Assembly: GCF_900302505.1 (NCBI RefSeq)
Contig: NZ_OMOJ01000013.1
Location: forward strand, 1-64,000
From: Pseudoprimorskyibacter insulae
Lineage (GTDB): Bacteria; Pseudomonadota; Alphaproteobacteria; Rhodobacterales; Rhodobacteraceae
Direction: 5' to 3'
DNA length: 64,000 bases
Shown here: positions 8,501 to 17,078 of the stretch, in pieces
Position numbering within the stretch: the first letter of the stretch is position 1
Layout: each line of letters starts with the position of its first letter
Made by a program: the position numbers and the translations under genes
Notes under the pieces: generated by a model
Told to the model about the DNA's origin: nothing
Databases searched by the model: none
Seen by the model: only the letters and a program-made list of their open reading frames with translations

Positions 8501-9360
8501 TTCTTCCCCGCTTTCCAGATGATGGTGAAGGCGATGGTTGTCACCAGCAAAAGCAGCAGCGACATTGCCGAAGCATAGGAAATTCGCCCGCCCATATTGA
8601 TGCCCATCTGATAGGCATAAAGATCCAGCGTCTCGGTTGCCTTGCCCGGTCCGCCGCCTGTCATCACGAAAATCAGATCAAAGGACCGCAGGCTTTCAAC
8701 CGCTTTGACAAGGGCAAGGCTGATGAGCGGGCCTTTCAGCATTGGCAGGGTCACATAGGCGTGGATTTCCCAGCGCCGCGCATTGTCCAGCATCGCGGCC
8801 TCGATCGGGTCGCGCGGCAGGGTTTCCATCAGCTTCAGAACGATGACCGTAAAGAACAGGCCCCATTGCCAGATATCGACCACCGCCACAGACATCAGCG
8901 CCAGCGACGGATCGGCCAGAAACTCAACCGGGCCGATCCCCAGCAATCCGCAGAGGTAGTTGATAACCCCAAGCGAGGGCGAATACATGAACCGCCAGAT
9001 AAAGGCCGCCGCCACACGCGGCAGCAAAACCGGCACCAGAAAGGCAAAACAGATCAGGTTGCGCCAAAGCGGTTTTTGAACGGTTTCATAGATCAGCACC
9101 GACAATAGCACCGCAAGGCCAAGGGTGCCGCTGACGGTGATCACCTCCCACAGGGCTGAGATTTCGAGCGCGTTGAAAAAGCGGCTGTCACGCAGCAGGC
9201 GCAGGAAATTATAGGCTCCGACGAAGTCATAGTCAGGGCTGCGCAGCGTTCGGTTCGACAAAGCGAACCAGATCGCCCCCCCGATCGAGACCAGCGCAAG
9301 CGTCGCGAGCAGCGCGATCGCGGGCACAAGCGTCAGCCGGACAAAGGTATTTCGGGTCAT
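8488..9360 (-). CDS. Sugar ABC transporter permease, MalF type
   Basis: Inner-membrane permease of 290 residues paired with the MalG-type subunit. The EAA loop reads EAAMLDNARRWEIHAYVTLP, the docking site for the ATPase, and six membrane helices can be traced. Two ATGs are possible: 9366 and 9360. I use 9360 because AAGGA then lies 6 bases upstream, whereas it nearly touches the first ATG. It sits 54 bases after the binding-protein stop, and the gap contains a strong hairpin. Confidence 0.92.
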   Translation of the reverse strand: MTRNTFVRLTLVPAIALLATLALVSIGGAIWFALSNRTLRSPDYDFVGAYNFLRLLRDSRFFNALEISALWEVITVSGTLGLAVLLSVLIYETVQKPLWRNLICFAFLVPVLLPRVAAAFIWRFMYSPSLGVINYLCGLLGIGPVEFLADPSLALMSVAVVDIWQWGLFFTVIVLKLMETLPRDPIEAAMLDNARRWEIHAYVTLPMLKGPLISLALVKAVESLRSFDLIFVMTGGGPGKATETLDLYAYQMGINMGGRISYASAMSLLLLLVTTIAFTIIWKAGKKWAA

Positions 9361-9379
9361 GGTCATTCCTTGAAGGGTG

Positions 9380-9407
9380 CGCCGCACCGTTTAGGGCCGG
9401 TGCGGCG
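9380..9407 (-). promoter_or_regulatory. Intercistronic hairpin after the sugar-binding-protein gene
   Basis: CGCCGCACCG (9380-9389) and CGGTGCGGCG (9398-9407) form a perfect 10-bp stem with an 8-base loop, in the gap between the binding-protein stop and the first permease start. No T run follows. As in classic mal operons it could raise binding-protein mRNA over the permease mRNA; this is inferred. Confidence 0.6.
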
Positions 9408-9414
9408 ACGCGCG

Positions 9415-10686
9415 TTACTTCAGCCGGGCCAGGCTGTCTTCGGCGAAGAACGCGGCTTCAGCCAGCGCGCCCTGAACATCGTCGCGCGTCCCCGAGAAGA
9501 CCTCTTCGAGCGCAAGGCCAAGGTTGTCGCCGATTTCCGGCCAAGCGGGGCTTGCCATGATCAGAAGGCTGGTTTTTGGGCCAGTGGCCAGCAGTGCGTC
9601 GATGTATTCCTGCGGGACAAGGGCCTTGTAGCCATCGCTTTGCAGGGTCGAGACGCGGCCGATATCAGATGCGATGCCCGCATTGATCCGGTTCTGCTCC
9701 ATTTCCTTGGAAGTGGCCCAGCCGACAAAATCCCCGGCGATGGTCTTTTCGCAATCCTCAGATGCGCCGACCTTGGAGATGGCCCAACCATGTGCCCAAC
9801 CCGCCGAAGGCAGGGGCGCAGGCGGAGGCGCATAGCCCACCTTGCCGACGACTGCGGATTTGGCGGGGTCTTCCATCCACGGGCCGAACACGTCGCTTTC
9901 GATCAGGATCGCCACCTGGCCGCCACGGAACGCCTCAACCGAGTCCGACCAGTTGAAGGTGGCCACGCCCGGAGGGGCATAGGACATCAGGTCGGTATAA
10001 AGCTCGGTGGCTTTCACGCCTTCCGCGCTGTTGAAGGCGGGGGCATCGCCGTCCATCCATTCGCCGCCCATGGCGCGGAAAAACGGTGTCCAGCGCCACA
10101 CGTTCATGCCCGATCCGCGCTGTCCGCGCGCCGACCAGCCATAGGCGCCATTGTCGGCATCGTTCAGGGTTTTGATCGCGGCCACCATGTCATCAAGCGT
10201 TGTCGGCACGGCGATCCCGGCGGCTTCAAGCAGATCCTTGCGGTACATCATGACATCGCCGCCGCCCACGAAAGGCGCAAAATACTGAACGCCGTCCACG
10301 GTTGCGACATTGCTAAGATCGGTGCGGAAATCGCCAAGATCGTAGGTGTCAGGCACCACATCGGCCAACGGATGAACCCAGCCCGCCTCAACGTATTCGG
10401 CAAGGTTGGCCTCATCAATATAGATGACTTGATACGACCCCGCCCCGGTCGAGGCATCAAGACGCGACTTGGCGCGGCGCTCGTTCTCACCCAGTAGGGT
10501 GATTTTGACCTCAGTGTCCCATTTGTCGTTGAACTCGGCCAGATGGGCATCCAATGCGGTCACCGCAGGCATGCCTTGGGCGATCACGTTCAATGTGCCC
10601 AGCGACCCGACACAGGCTTCTTGTGCAATAAGGGGCACGGCAATCGTACAAAGAGCGGTGGACAGGCTTAATGTCTTGAAATCCAT
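9415..10686 (-). CDS. Sugar ABC transporter substrate-binding protein (family 1)
   Basis: Periplasmic binding protein of 423 residues, the usual size for CUT1 sugar-binding proteins. The N-terminus is a short signal peptide ending near residue 22 (cleavage after LIAQ/EAC is plausible), followed by a two-lobe protein with the typical SYQVIYIDEANLAEYVEAG and FVGGGDVMMYRKDLLEAAGI segments of the lobe hinge and ligand pocket. GGAGG lies 5 bases before the ATG. It stands directly before the permease genes and after the kinase gene. The substrate is probably a polyol or its derivative, judged by the kinase and dehydrogenase next door. Confidence 0.93.
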   Translation of the reverse strand: MDFKTLSLSTALCTIAVPLIAQEACVGSLGTLNVIAQGMPAVTALDAHLAEFNDKWDTEVKITLLGENERRAKSRLDASTGAGSYQVIYIDEANLAEYVEAGWVHPLADVVPDTYDLGDFRTDLSNVATVDGVQYFAPFVGGGDVMMYRKDLLEAAGIAVPTTLDDMVAAIKTLNDADNGAYGWSARGQRGSGMNVWRWTPFFRAMGGEWMDGDAPAFNSAEGVKATELYTDLMSYAPPGVATFNWSDSVEAFRGGQVAILIESDVFGPWMEDPAKSAVVGKVGYAPPPAPLPSAGWAHGWAISKVGASEDCEKTIAGDFVGWATSKEMEQNRINAGIASDIGRVSTLQSDGYKALVPQEYIDALLATGPKTSLLIMASPAWPEIGDNLGLALEEVFSGTRDDVQGALAEAAFFAEDSLARLK

Positions 10687-10719
10687 TTTTTCCTCCCATG
10701 GATTGGTAATAGTCCCGCG

Positions 10720-12210
10720 TCACATTGCGGGTCGTGGTTCTGCCAGGGCCAACTGATGCGCATCCAGCGCAGTGAACCGGGCAAATCTCTGGTCATAGAG
10801 GTCGGCAAGGGACGCGTCAGGCTCGTAGCGATGCGCAATGCGCGTCATGTTCAATGCCGCCTGATGCAGATCGTCATAGGCCTCAGCCGCCACCGCCGCG
10901 CAGATCGCAGCACCCAACGCGCCGACCTCTTGGGCATCGACCGCTTCAACGGGACGCTGACAGACATCGGCAAAGATCTGACACCAAACCGGCGACTTCG
11001 CCGCGCCGCCTGCCAAACGGATCACCGGCGGATGCGGGCGGCCAGCCAGGGTGACCGTGTCTTGGGCATGCCGCCGCGCCTGAAAGGCGACACCCTCGTA
11101 GATTGCGCGCAGCATGCATCCCAGATCGTCCGCCGCGCCAAGATCAAAGAACCCGCCCTGTTTCGGTGCAGGGCCAAAGACATAGGGCAGGAAATGGCAG
11201 CGCGCGCCATGCACCGGGGTCTGAGCCACCAGGGCGTTCGCGGTTTCGAAGTCAACGCGCCCGCCCAGGGCCTTGTCCAAGTACCAACTTAGGTTCGCGG
11301 CAGAACACGGGCTGCCCTCGGCCACCAATCGGTGGCCCGGATCGCCATAGATCATGTTCAGGATCGGGTGCGCCTGCCCGTTTGGTGGGCTGTCGACCTC
11401 GATCGAATTGATCGACCACGTCCCCGCAATCATAGTGAACACATCCGTGCCATAGGCCCCCGTTCCGAGGGCGCAGGCCGCCACATCCATCATGGACCCC
11501 GCCACAGGCAGCCCCTCAGGCAGTCCGGTTTGCGCAGCGGCTTTTGCCGTGATGCGCCCGGCGATGGCGTCGCTGGGAACAATGTCGGGCAGAAGATGCG
11601 CGTGGGCATCCAACCCCAGACGGCCTAGGACGGACTGCGCATAGCCGCCCCGCGCCTGATCCATCAGGCCGCCGCCGCTGGCATCTGTCGGATCGGTCAA
11701 GGCCTGACCGGTCAGCAAGAACCTGATCGCATCCTTGCAGGACAGCGCCCAACGCGTCCGCGCCATGACCTGAGGTTCAATCGCCGCGAGATGGGCAAAC
11801 AGCATCAGCGATTGCCCGCCCCAAAGCCGCGTTCCCGTAACGCGGGAAATCAGATCGGCTTCTCCCGATTGGGCCAAGCGCTCGACCAGTGGGCTGGCCC
11901 GGTGATCCACCGATACGATGCCGCCGCGCGTTCCGTGCCCGGCCTCATCAAGCAGGAAAAGACCGTTGCCAAACCCGGTGCAGGCCGCTGCGATGATCTG
12001 GAAGTCGGCGCAATCGGCCACGATCTTTTGCAAGGCCGCCACCGTCCCCGCCCAAAACTGGCCAAGGTCACGTTCAACTCGCCCGGCGCCAAGATGTTGG
12101 GTGTGCACATCCGCCGTGCGCAAGGCAATCTGGGTGCCTTTCAGGTCATAGGCGACCACCTTGACCGCCGTTCCGCCGGCGTCGATTGCGATGATGACAG
12201 GCGCGTTCAT
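10720..12210 (-). CDS. FGGY-family carbohydrate kinase
   Basis: ATP-dependent sugar or polyol kinase of 496 residues. The N-terminal FGGY domain begins with IIAIDAGGTAVKVVAYD, the actin-like phosphate-binding loop, and the C-terminal domain carries VIRLAGGAAKSPVWCQIFAD, the signature of the family. The protein shares its first four bases with the stop of the dehydrogenase gene (ATGA at 12207-12210). In erythritol and glycerol pathways an FGGY kinase makes the polyol phosphate which a GlpD-like enzyme oxidises, and the same pair sits here. It is therefore EryA-like by context, but xylulokinase-type or other pentitol activity cannot be excluded from sequence reading alone. Confidence 0.9.
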   Translation of the reverse strand: MNAPVIIAIDAGGTAVKVVAYDLKGTQIALRTADVHTQHLGAGRVERDLGQFWAGTVAALQKIVADCADFQIIAAACTGFGNGLFLLDEAGHGTRGGIVSVDHRASPLVERLAQSGEADLISRVTGTRLWGGQSLMLFAHLAAIEPQVMARTRWALSCKDAIRFLLTGQALTDPTDASGGGLMDQARGGYAQSVLGRLGLDAHAHLLPDIVPSDAIAGRITAKAAAQTGLPEGLPVAGSMMDVAACALGTGAYGTDVFTMIAGTWSINSIEVDSPPNGQAHPILNMIYGDPGHRLVAEGSPCSAANLSWYLDKALGGRVDFETANALVAQTPVHGARCHFLPYVFGPAPKQGGFFDLGAADDLGCMLRAIYEGVAFQARRHAQDTVTLAGRPHPPVIRLAGGAAKSPVWCQIFADVCQRPVEAVDAQEVGALGAAICAAVAAEAYDDLHQAALNMTRIAHRYEPDASLADLYDQRFARFTALDAHQLALAEPRPAM

Positions 12211-13877
12211 GCCGCCCCCTCCACGGTTCGGGGAAGCAGGCCGATGATACGCGGGTCTTCCATGGCGGACGCAGATTCGCTGCGGATGATGGCCGCATCC
12301 CGGCCCGTTTCCGCGCGCAGGATTTCGGCAATCTCGGCAAGGGTTCGCATCGACAGGCCCTTGCCAAAGGTCAGGCGCAGGCGGCGCAAGAGGATGTCCT
12401 CAAGATGCATCGCACCGCGCGCGCGAATGGCATAGACGACCTCGCCACGGCAAAACGCAGGCGCATCGATCAGCGCTTTGGCCCCTTCATCGCGGCAATA
12501 GGGGGCAACGTCATGGGCCAAGGCCCCGTATCGTTGCACCAATTGCGCCGCCAGATCGGTTTCAATTCCCTGCGATGCCAGATCGGCAGGAGTGATCGGG
12601 GCCGCGCCGGGATAGGCACGTTCGCGCGTGGAAACCTGACGGACGCGGCCCAGAAGGGCCAGAACGCGATCCGTGGTTTCTTCACCAAAGGCCCGAAAGG
12701 TCGTCCACTTTCCGCCGACCAGCGATAGAACTGGCGGGGTCAACCCTGCGAACCGGTTTTCTTCCAGCGCATGATCCCGCGCGGCATTTGTCACGGAGGA
12801 ACCGCCGCTTCCCCGGCGCAACGGGCGGATGCCTGTGGTCAGCGCAACAATGTGCGAAGGCTCGACCGAGATATCGTCAAACAGGGTGTTGATTGCCTTG
12901 AGAAGGTAGTCAATTTCGCCCTCGGACACGCAATGGTCATCGGGGTGCGCAGTCTCGACCTCAGTGGTGCCGACAAGCACATTCTCGCCTACGGGGAGGG
13001 TGATGACCATGCGCCCGGTGCGATCGTCAAAGTAAAATGCCCGCCCCTTCATCCGCGCATGCAGCGACGGGTGATCGAGGACCAGATGCGCGCCTTTGAC
13101 CCCGCGCAGATAAGAGGTCGGAGCGCCGAGTTCAGCGTTGACCAAATCAATCGCAGCCCCGGTTGCATTGACAATCACACGCGGACGCAGGGTAAAGGTT
13201 AGGTCACCTGCCGGATCGGTAACGGCAATCGCATCGCCATCCCGGCACCAACGGACATGGTTCAAGGCAAAGCTGCGCCCTTGCGCCAAAGCCTCGCCCA
13301 GCATCTCGAAGACCAATCCTTCAGGCTGGACAATTTGCCCGTCGTAGTAGGACACAACGGCACGCGTGTCCTTGCCCAGCCCTTTGGGAAACTCGGCGCG
13401 CCGCAGAACGGCCCGATGTGAAGGCAGGGGATGGGTGCGGCGGCCCAGTGCTTCGTAGACGCGCAAGGCACCTTCTAGTGCGACATAGGACAGCGGGCCG
13501 CTTTGACGGGTCAATCCCAAGAAACGGCCAACCGACCGCCCGAAGCCCGACACCAGATGTTTCAGCGGCACGGTGATTTCCAACGGTTTGACGAGATGCG
13601 GCGCGTGGGCGATCAGCAGGTTGCGTTCACGCGCTGATTCAGCGACCAGCCGAAATTCACGCCCTTCAAGGTAGCGCAAGCCGCCATGGGCCATCCGACT
13701 GGAGGCGCTGCTGGCGCCCATGCAGAAATCGCCGGTGTCGATCAGGGCGCATGTCACACCATTCAGGGCAAGGTCTCTGAGCGTGGCAACGCCGTTGACC
13801 CCGCCGCCGAGGATCAGCACCTCGGGTGTGGCCATCGTTTGTGCCATTGCCAGATTTTCTGCCCGGAACCTGCGCAT
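12207..13877 (-). CDS. FAD-dependent polyol-phosphate dehydrogenase (GlpD/EryB-like)
   Basis: Flavoprotein of 556 residues in the GlpD family, oxidising a polyol phosphate to the keto form and passing electrons to the quinone pool. It has the FAD-binding VLILGGGVNGVATLRDLAL near residue 15, the GlpD hallmark SSRMAHGGLRYLE, RVIVNATGAAIDLV, and the active-site region GVKGAHLVLDHP followed by TTGIRPLRR; the C-terminal ~120 residues are the GlpD cap. The start at 13877 has an excellent GGGGGAG three bases upstream, while the internal ATG at residue 11 has none. It opens the minus-strand operon. The pairing with an FGGY kinase and SorC regulator is the erythritol (ery) pattern, but plain glycerol-3-phosphate oxidation remains possible. 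Confidence 0.88.
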   Translation of the reverse strand: MRRFRAENLAMAQTMATPEVLILGGGVNGVATLRDLALNGVTCALIDTGDFCMGASSASSRMAHGGLRYLEGREFRLVAESARERNLLIAHAPHLVKPLEITVPLKHLVSGFGRSVGRFLGLTRQSGPLSYVALEGALRVYEALGRRTHPLPSHRAVLRRAEFPKGLGKDTRAVVSYYDGQIVQPEGLVFEMLGEALAQGRSFALNHVRWCRDGDAIAVTDPAGDLTFTLRPRVIVNATGAAIDLVNAELGAPTSYLRGVKGAHLVLDHPSLHARMKGRAFYFDDRTGRMVITLPVGENVLVGTTEVETAHPDDHCVSEGEIDYLLKAINTLFDDISVEPSHIVALTTGIRPLRRGSGGSSVTNAARDHALEENRFAGLTPPVLSLVGGKWTTFRAFGEETTDRVLALLGRVRQVSTRERAYPGAAPITPADLASQGIETDLAAQLVQRYGALAHDVAPYCRDEGAKALIDAPAFCRGEVVYAIRARGAMHLEDILLRRLRLTFGKGLSMRTLAEIAEILRAETGRDAAIIRSESASAMEDPRIIGLLPRTVEGAA

Positions 13878-13937
13878 GTCTCCCCCTGAATGTCATGCAG
13901 TCAAACTTTCGAGGCTCAGACAATCAAATAAGTTTTC

Positions 13938-13967
13938 TTTTGTAAATAGCATTTATCGTTTGTTAAA
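13938..13967 (-). promoter_or_regulatory. Candidate operator repeats upstream of the polyol operon
   Basis: Within an AT-rich stretch before the operon start, TTTTGTAAAT (13938-13947) and GTTTGTTAAA (13958-13967) form an imperfect direct repeat 20 bases apart, about two helical turns. This spacing suits a multimeric SorC-type regulator such as the one encoded at the end of the operon. The surrounding gap 13878-14195 holds the divergent promoters of this operon and the FadB-like gene; a CTATA-CA-TATAG palindrome at 14100-14111 may belong to the latter. Confidence 0.35.
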
Positions 13968-14195
13968 CTTAGGTCGTAGGGAGCGGGTTGGATCGAGGCC
14001 AAGCCGGGGCGAGTTGACCCTTCAGGGGTGTTAGGCTGACTGGTCGCTAATCAGCTGCCTTATGGAGAAGCGTGACGGCCCTCAAATCAACAATAAGAAC
14101 TATACATATAGCTTTTGCCACTTTATGAGATTGCCAAGGTTATTCGTGTTGGTTTGGCTCGCCCAGCCACACAGGACGCAAAGGGGATGCAACGT

Positions 14196-16277
14196 ATGGG
14201 GATACAGCAAAAGACCGAGGAGACAGCATCGGTTTCCTATGAGCACCGCAACGGTGTGGCTATCCTCACAATCGACAACCCGCCGGTCAATGCAGGCTCG
14301 CACGGGGTGCGGATGGGGGTCGTTCAGGGGATTGAACGGGCCACCGCCGAGGGCGTTTCCAGCGTGGTTCTGATCGGCGCGGGGCGCTGTTTTGTGGCCG
14401 GGTCTGATCTGAAGGAATTCGGAAAGCCATTGCAGTGGCCGCAATTGCCCGACGTGATCGCCGCGATTGAGGCCGCACCTTTTCCGGTGATTGCCGCTTT
14501 GCACGGGGTGGCCTTGGGGGGCGGGCTGGAACTGGCGCTGGGGTGCGATTATCGCATTGCCGCCACGGGCACCAAGGTTGGGCTGCCCGAGGTGTCGTTG
14601 GGCTTTGTGCCGGGGGCCGGGGGCACGCAACGGTTGCCGCGCCTTGTGGGCTTGGCCAAAGGGATTGAGCTGATCTGCAATGCCGCGCGCATTGATGCGC
14701 AAGCGGCGCTTGCCATTGGATTGGTTGATGCCATGGCACAGGGCGATTTGCTGGATGCGGCATTGGCCTTTGCGATCCAGCATCCGACAAAGCGCCCGGT
14801 GCGGGGGATGACACCGCCCGCAGAGACGGCGAAGGTGATCGACGCCGCCGCGCAAACGGCGATGCGCCGGGGCAAGGGCCGCCCGAATGTGGCTGAGGCG
14901 ATCCGCCTTGTGCGCCTAGCGGCAGAGCCGGATATGGACGCGGCCTTGGCCGAGGAACGCGCGGTATTTCAGGCGATGCGCGTTGCACCCGATGCGGTGG
15001 CGCTTCGGTATCTGTTCTTCGCTGAGCGCCGCGCGGCCATGGTGGATGGGCTTGAGGCCAGTGCTCGGGCCGCAATCGCAACCGTTGGCGTGATCGGCGG
15101 CGGCACCATGGGGCAGGGGATCGCGCGGGCATTTCTGCAAGCCGGGCTTTCGGTCCGTCTGGTTGAGCGGGAGGACGAGAGCCTAACGCGCGCTATTTCG
15201 CAGATCGGGGCGCATTTGGACGGCCTGCTTGCCAAAGGCCGGATTGGCGCCGCGCAGCGACGTGCGCAGGGCGAAGCGTTGATTGGCGCGACGGACTACG
15301 CCGGGCTTGCCGATTGCGACCTCGTGATCGAAGCGGTGTTCGAGGACATGGCCGTAAAGCGCGAGGTTTTGGCAAGGTTAGAGCCTATTTTGGACTCCGG
15401 CACGTTGATCGCAACCAACACCTCATACTTGGATATTGACCAGATGGGCGAAGCACTGGCGCGGCCTGACCGGTTGCTGGGCCTGCACTTCTTTAGCCCC
15501 GCCGACGTGATGCCCTTGCTGGAGGTGGTCCGCGCTGGCGCGACCTCGGATACCACGTTGGCGACCGGTCTGGCCCTTGCGCGAAAGCTGGGCAAGCAGC
15601 CGGTCGTGGCGCGGGTGGGCGAGGGGTTCATTGGCAATCGCATCTATGCGGCCTATCGGCGGCGGGCCGAATTGCTGGTGCTGGACGGTGCCGCCCCCGA
15701 GGACGTGGACGCCGCCGCGACCGCGTTCGGTTTTGCCATGGGGCCGTTTGCCGTGTCGGATATGTCCGGGCTTGATATCGCTTGGGCCATGCGCAAACGG
15801 CAGGCCGCAACGCGCCCAGCCGAGGCGCGGTATGTGGCGATCCCGGATCGGCTGTGTGAGGCCGGGCGGCTGGGCCGGAAAACCGGCAAGGGTTGGTATA
15901 ACTACAGCAGTGGCAAGGCGCAGCCCGATCCCGAGGTCGAAGCGATCATCCGTGCCGAACGGGCTAAGGCGGGCATTACGCCCCTGCCGTTCGATATGGC
16001 GCAGATCCAGCGCCAATTGCTGGCCGCCATCGTGAATGAGGCCGCTTGCCTGCTCAGTGAAGGCATCGCGCAGCGGGCTTCGGATGTGGATGTGGTTTTT
16101 GTGAATGGCTATGGTTTTCCCCGTTGGCGGGGCGGTCCGCTGTATTGGGCGTCGTTGGAACCTGCCGCCATGATCGCCGCCGATCTGGCGGATTTGGCCG
16201 GTGCTATTGGCTTTGGTCACACTCAGGGGCCGGTCGCCCAAGTGTTGGACGAAATCCGTTCCCTGAAATCAAATTAA
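14196..16277 (+). CDS. Enoyl-CoA hydratase / 3-hydroxyacyl-CoA dehydrogenase (FadB/FadJ-like)
   Basis: Bifunctional beta-oxidation-type enzyme of 693 residues. The N-terminal crotonase domain (to about 190) has both catalytic glutamates in GGGLELALGCDYRIA and GLPEVSLGFVPGAGGTQ. A linker leads to the NAD-binding domain starting with VIGGGTMGQGIARAFLQAG near 300, then HFFSPADVMPLLEVV with the catalytic histidine and GFIGNRIYAAY, and a duplicated C-terminal dehydrogenase domain (VNGYGFPRWRGGPL). ATG 14196 is used because AAGGGG is nine bases upstream; an earlier in-frame ATG at 14115 lacks such a site. No thiolase partner is nearby, so it may serve a dedicated CoA-thioester pathway, perhaps with the convergent operon at 17.9-25.1 kb, rather than general fatty-acid oxidation. 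Confidence 0.92.
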   Translation: MGIQQKTEETASVSYEHRNGVAILTIDNPPVNAGSHGVRMGVVQGIERATAEGVSSVVLIGAGRCFVAGSDLKEFGKPLQWPQLPDVIAAIEAAPFPVIAALHGVALGGGLELALGCDYRIAATGTKVGLPEVSLGFVPGAGGTQRLPRLVGLAKGIELICNAARIDAQAALAIGLVDAMAQGDLLDAALAFAIQHPTKRPVRGMTPPAETAKVIDAAAQTAMRRGKGRPNVAEAIRLVRLAAEPDMDAALAEERAVFQAMRVAPDAVALRYLFFAERRAAMVDGLEASARAAIATVGVIGGGTMGQGIARAFLQAGLSVRLVEREDESLTRAISQIGAHLDGLLAKGRIGAAQRRAQGEALIGATDYAGLADCDLVIEAVFEDMAVKREVLARLEPILDSGTLIATNTSYLDIDQMGEALARPDRLLGLHFFSPADVMPLLEVVRAGATSDTTLATGLALARKLGKQPVVARVGEGFIGNRIYAAYRRRAELLVLDGAAPEDVDAAATAFGFAMGPFAVSDMSGLDIAWAMRKRQAATRPAEARYVAIPDRLCEAGRLGRKTGKGWYNYSSGKAQPDPEVEAIIRAERAKAGITPLPFDMAQIQRQLLAAIVNEAACLLSEGIAQRASDVDVVFVNGYGFPRWRGGPLYWASLEPAAMIAADLADLAGAIGFGHTQGPVAQVLDEIRSLKSN

Positions 16278-16279
16278 CC

Positions 16280-16303
16280 GGATCAAGGCCCAGTGCCTGA
16301 TCC
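16280..16303 (+). promoter_or_regulatory. Hairpin between the FadB-like and GST genes
   Basis: GGATCA-A-GGC pairs with GCC-TGATCC around a five-base loop, giving nine base pairs with one bulged A, just after the FadB-like stop. There is no T run, so it is more likely an mRNA-processing or attenuating structure than a full terminator. Confidence 0.4.
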
Positions 16304-16330
16304 ACCCACCGACGAAATGAAATAACCATC

Positions 16331-16996
16331 ATGAAACTGCATTGGTCCCCGCGCTCGCCCTATGTCCGCAAGGTGATGATCGTTCTGAAGGAAACCGGGC
16401 TAGAGCCTCGGGTCGAACTGTCGCGCAATGTCGTGGCGCTGCATATGCCAACGCCGCAGGCGGTGCTGGCCGACAATCCGCTGGGCAAGATTCCGGTGCT
16501 GATCACGGATGCGGGCAAGCCGATCTATGACAGTCGGGTGATCTGCGAGTATCTGGATGGGTTGGCGGGGGGCGGATTTTTCCCCGCTGATAACGCCCTG
16601 CGGATGGAGCATCTGACCTGGCAATCCTTGGGCGACGGGCTGACGGATATTCTGTTGCTTTGGCGGACTGAATTGGCCCGCCCGGCGGGCGCGTGGGAGG
16701 CGGTGACCGATGCCTGGCGCATCAAGATCCGCGCGGGGATGCGCCAGCTTGAGGCCGACGCGCCGCGGTTGTCGGCGCTGCCTTTGGGGATTGGGCAGGT
16801 TTCAGTGATCTGCGCCTTGGGTCAGTTGGATTTCCGCTGGACCGATTGCAACTGGCGTCGGCACTTTCCGGCGCTGGCAGCGTTCCATGCCCAGATGCTA
16901 GAACGCCCCTCGGTGCGGGATACGGTTCCTGACGATGACAACGCCGGGGACAACGTGGCCGATATCACCGCCGGGCATCTATGGTTTGACCAATAA
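16331..16996 (+). CDS. Glutathione S-transferase family protein
   Basis: Soluble protein of 221 residues with the two-domain GST plan. The N-terminal thioredoxin-like domain starts LHWSPRSPYVRKVMIVLKE, where the SPY segment holds the usual glutathione-activating position, followed by NPLGKIPVLI with the cis-proline and YDSRVICEYLD, the gamma-glutamyl-binding motif. The C-terminal part is helical. It follows the FadB-like gene by 53 bases and precedes the GntR gene, so the three may be co-transcribed. Its role in the pathway is unclear; it could be a detoxification or isomerisation step. Confidence 0.88.
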   Translation: MKLHWSPRSPYVRKVMIVLKETGLEPRVELSRNVVALHMPTPQAVLADNPLGKIPVLITDAGKPIYDSRVICEYLDGLAGGGFFPADNALRMEHLTWQSLGDGLTDILLLWRTELARPAGAWEAVTDAWRIKIRAGMRQLEADAPRLSALPLGIGQVSVICALGQLDFRWTDCNWRRHFPALAAFHAQMLERPSVRDTVPDDDNAGDNVADITAGHLWFDQ

Positions 16997-16999
16997 GTC

Positions 17000-17009
17000 C
17001 TAAAAACTA
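17000..17009 (+). promoter_or_regulatory. CTAAAAACTA motif before the GntR gene
   Basis: The motif begins four bases after the GST stop, inside an inverted repeat CCTA-N5-TAGG (16999-17011), about 70 bases before the GntR start. A near-identical CTAAAAAGTA is read on the minus strand at 25173-25182 in the promoter of the TAXI-TRAP operon. The shared 9-of-10 match suggests a common regulator, most simply the adjacent GntR protein. Confidence 0.35.
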
Positions 17010-17078
17010 GGTTTTGTGATTGATAGCCGCGCACCGCGCCTGTACCCTGTCCGTCAGAAGAAATTCGGGGTGCTGGAC

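Noticed and set aside
9370-10497. Long plus-strand open frame of 375 codons
   Set aside because: It is the mirror of the sugar-binding-protein gene on the minus strand; composition and lack of family features mark it as a shadow.
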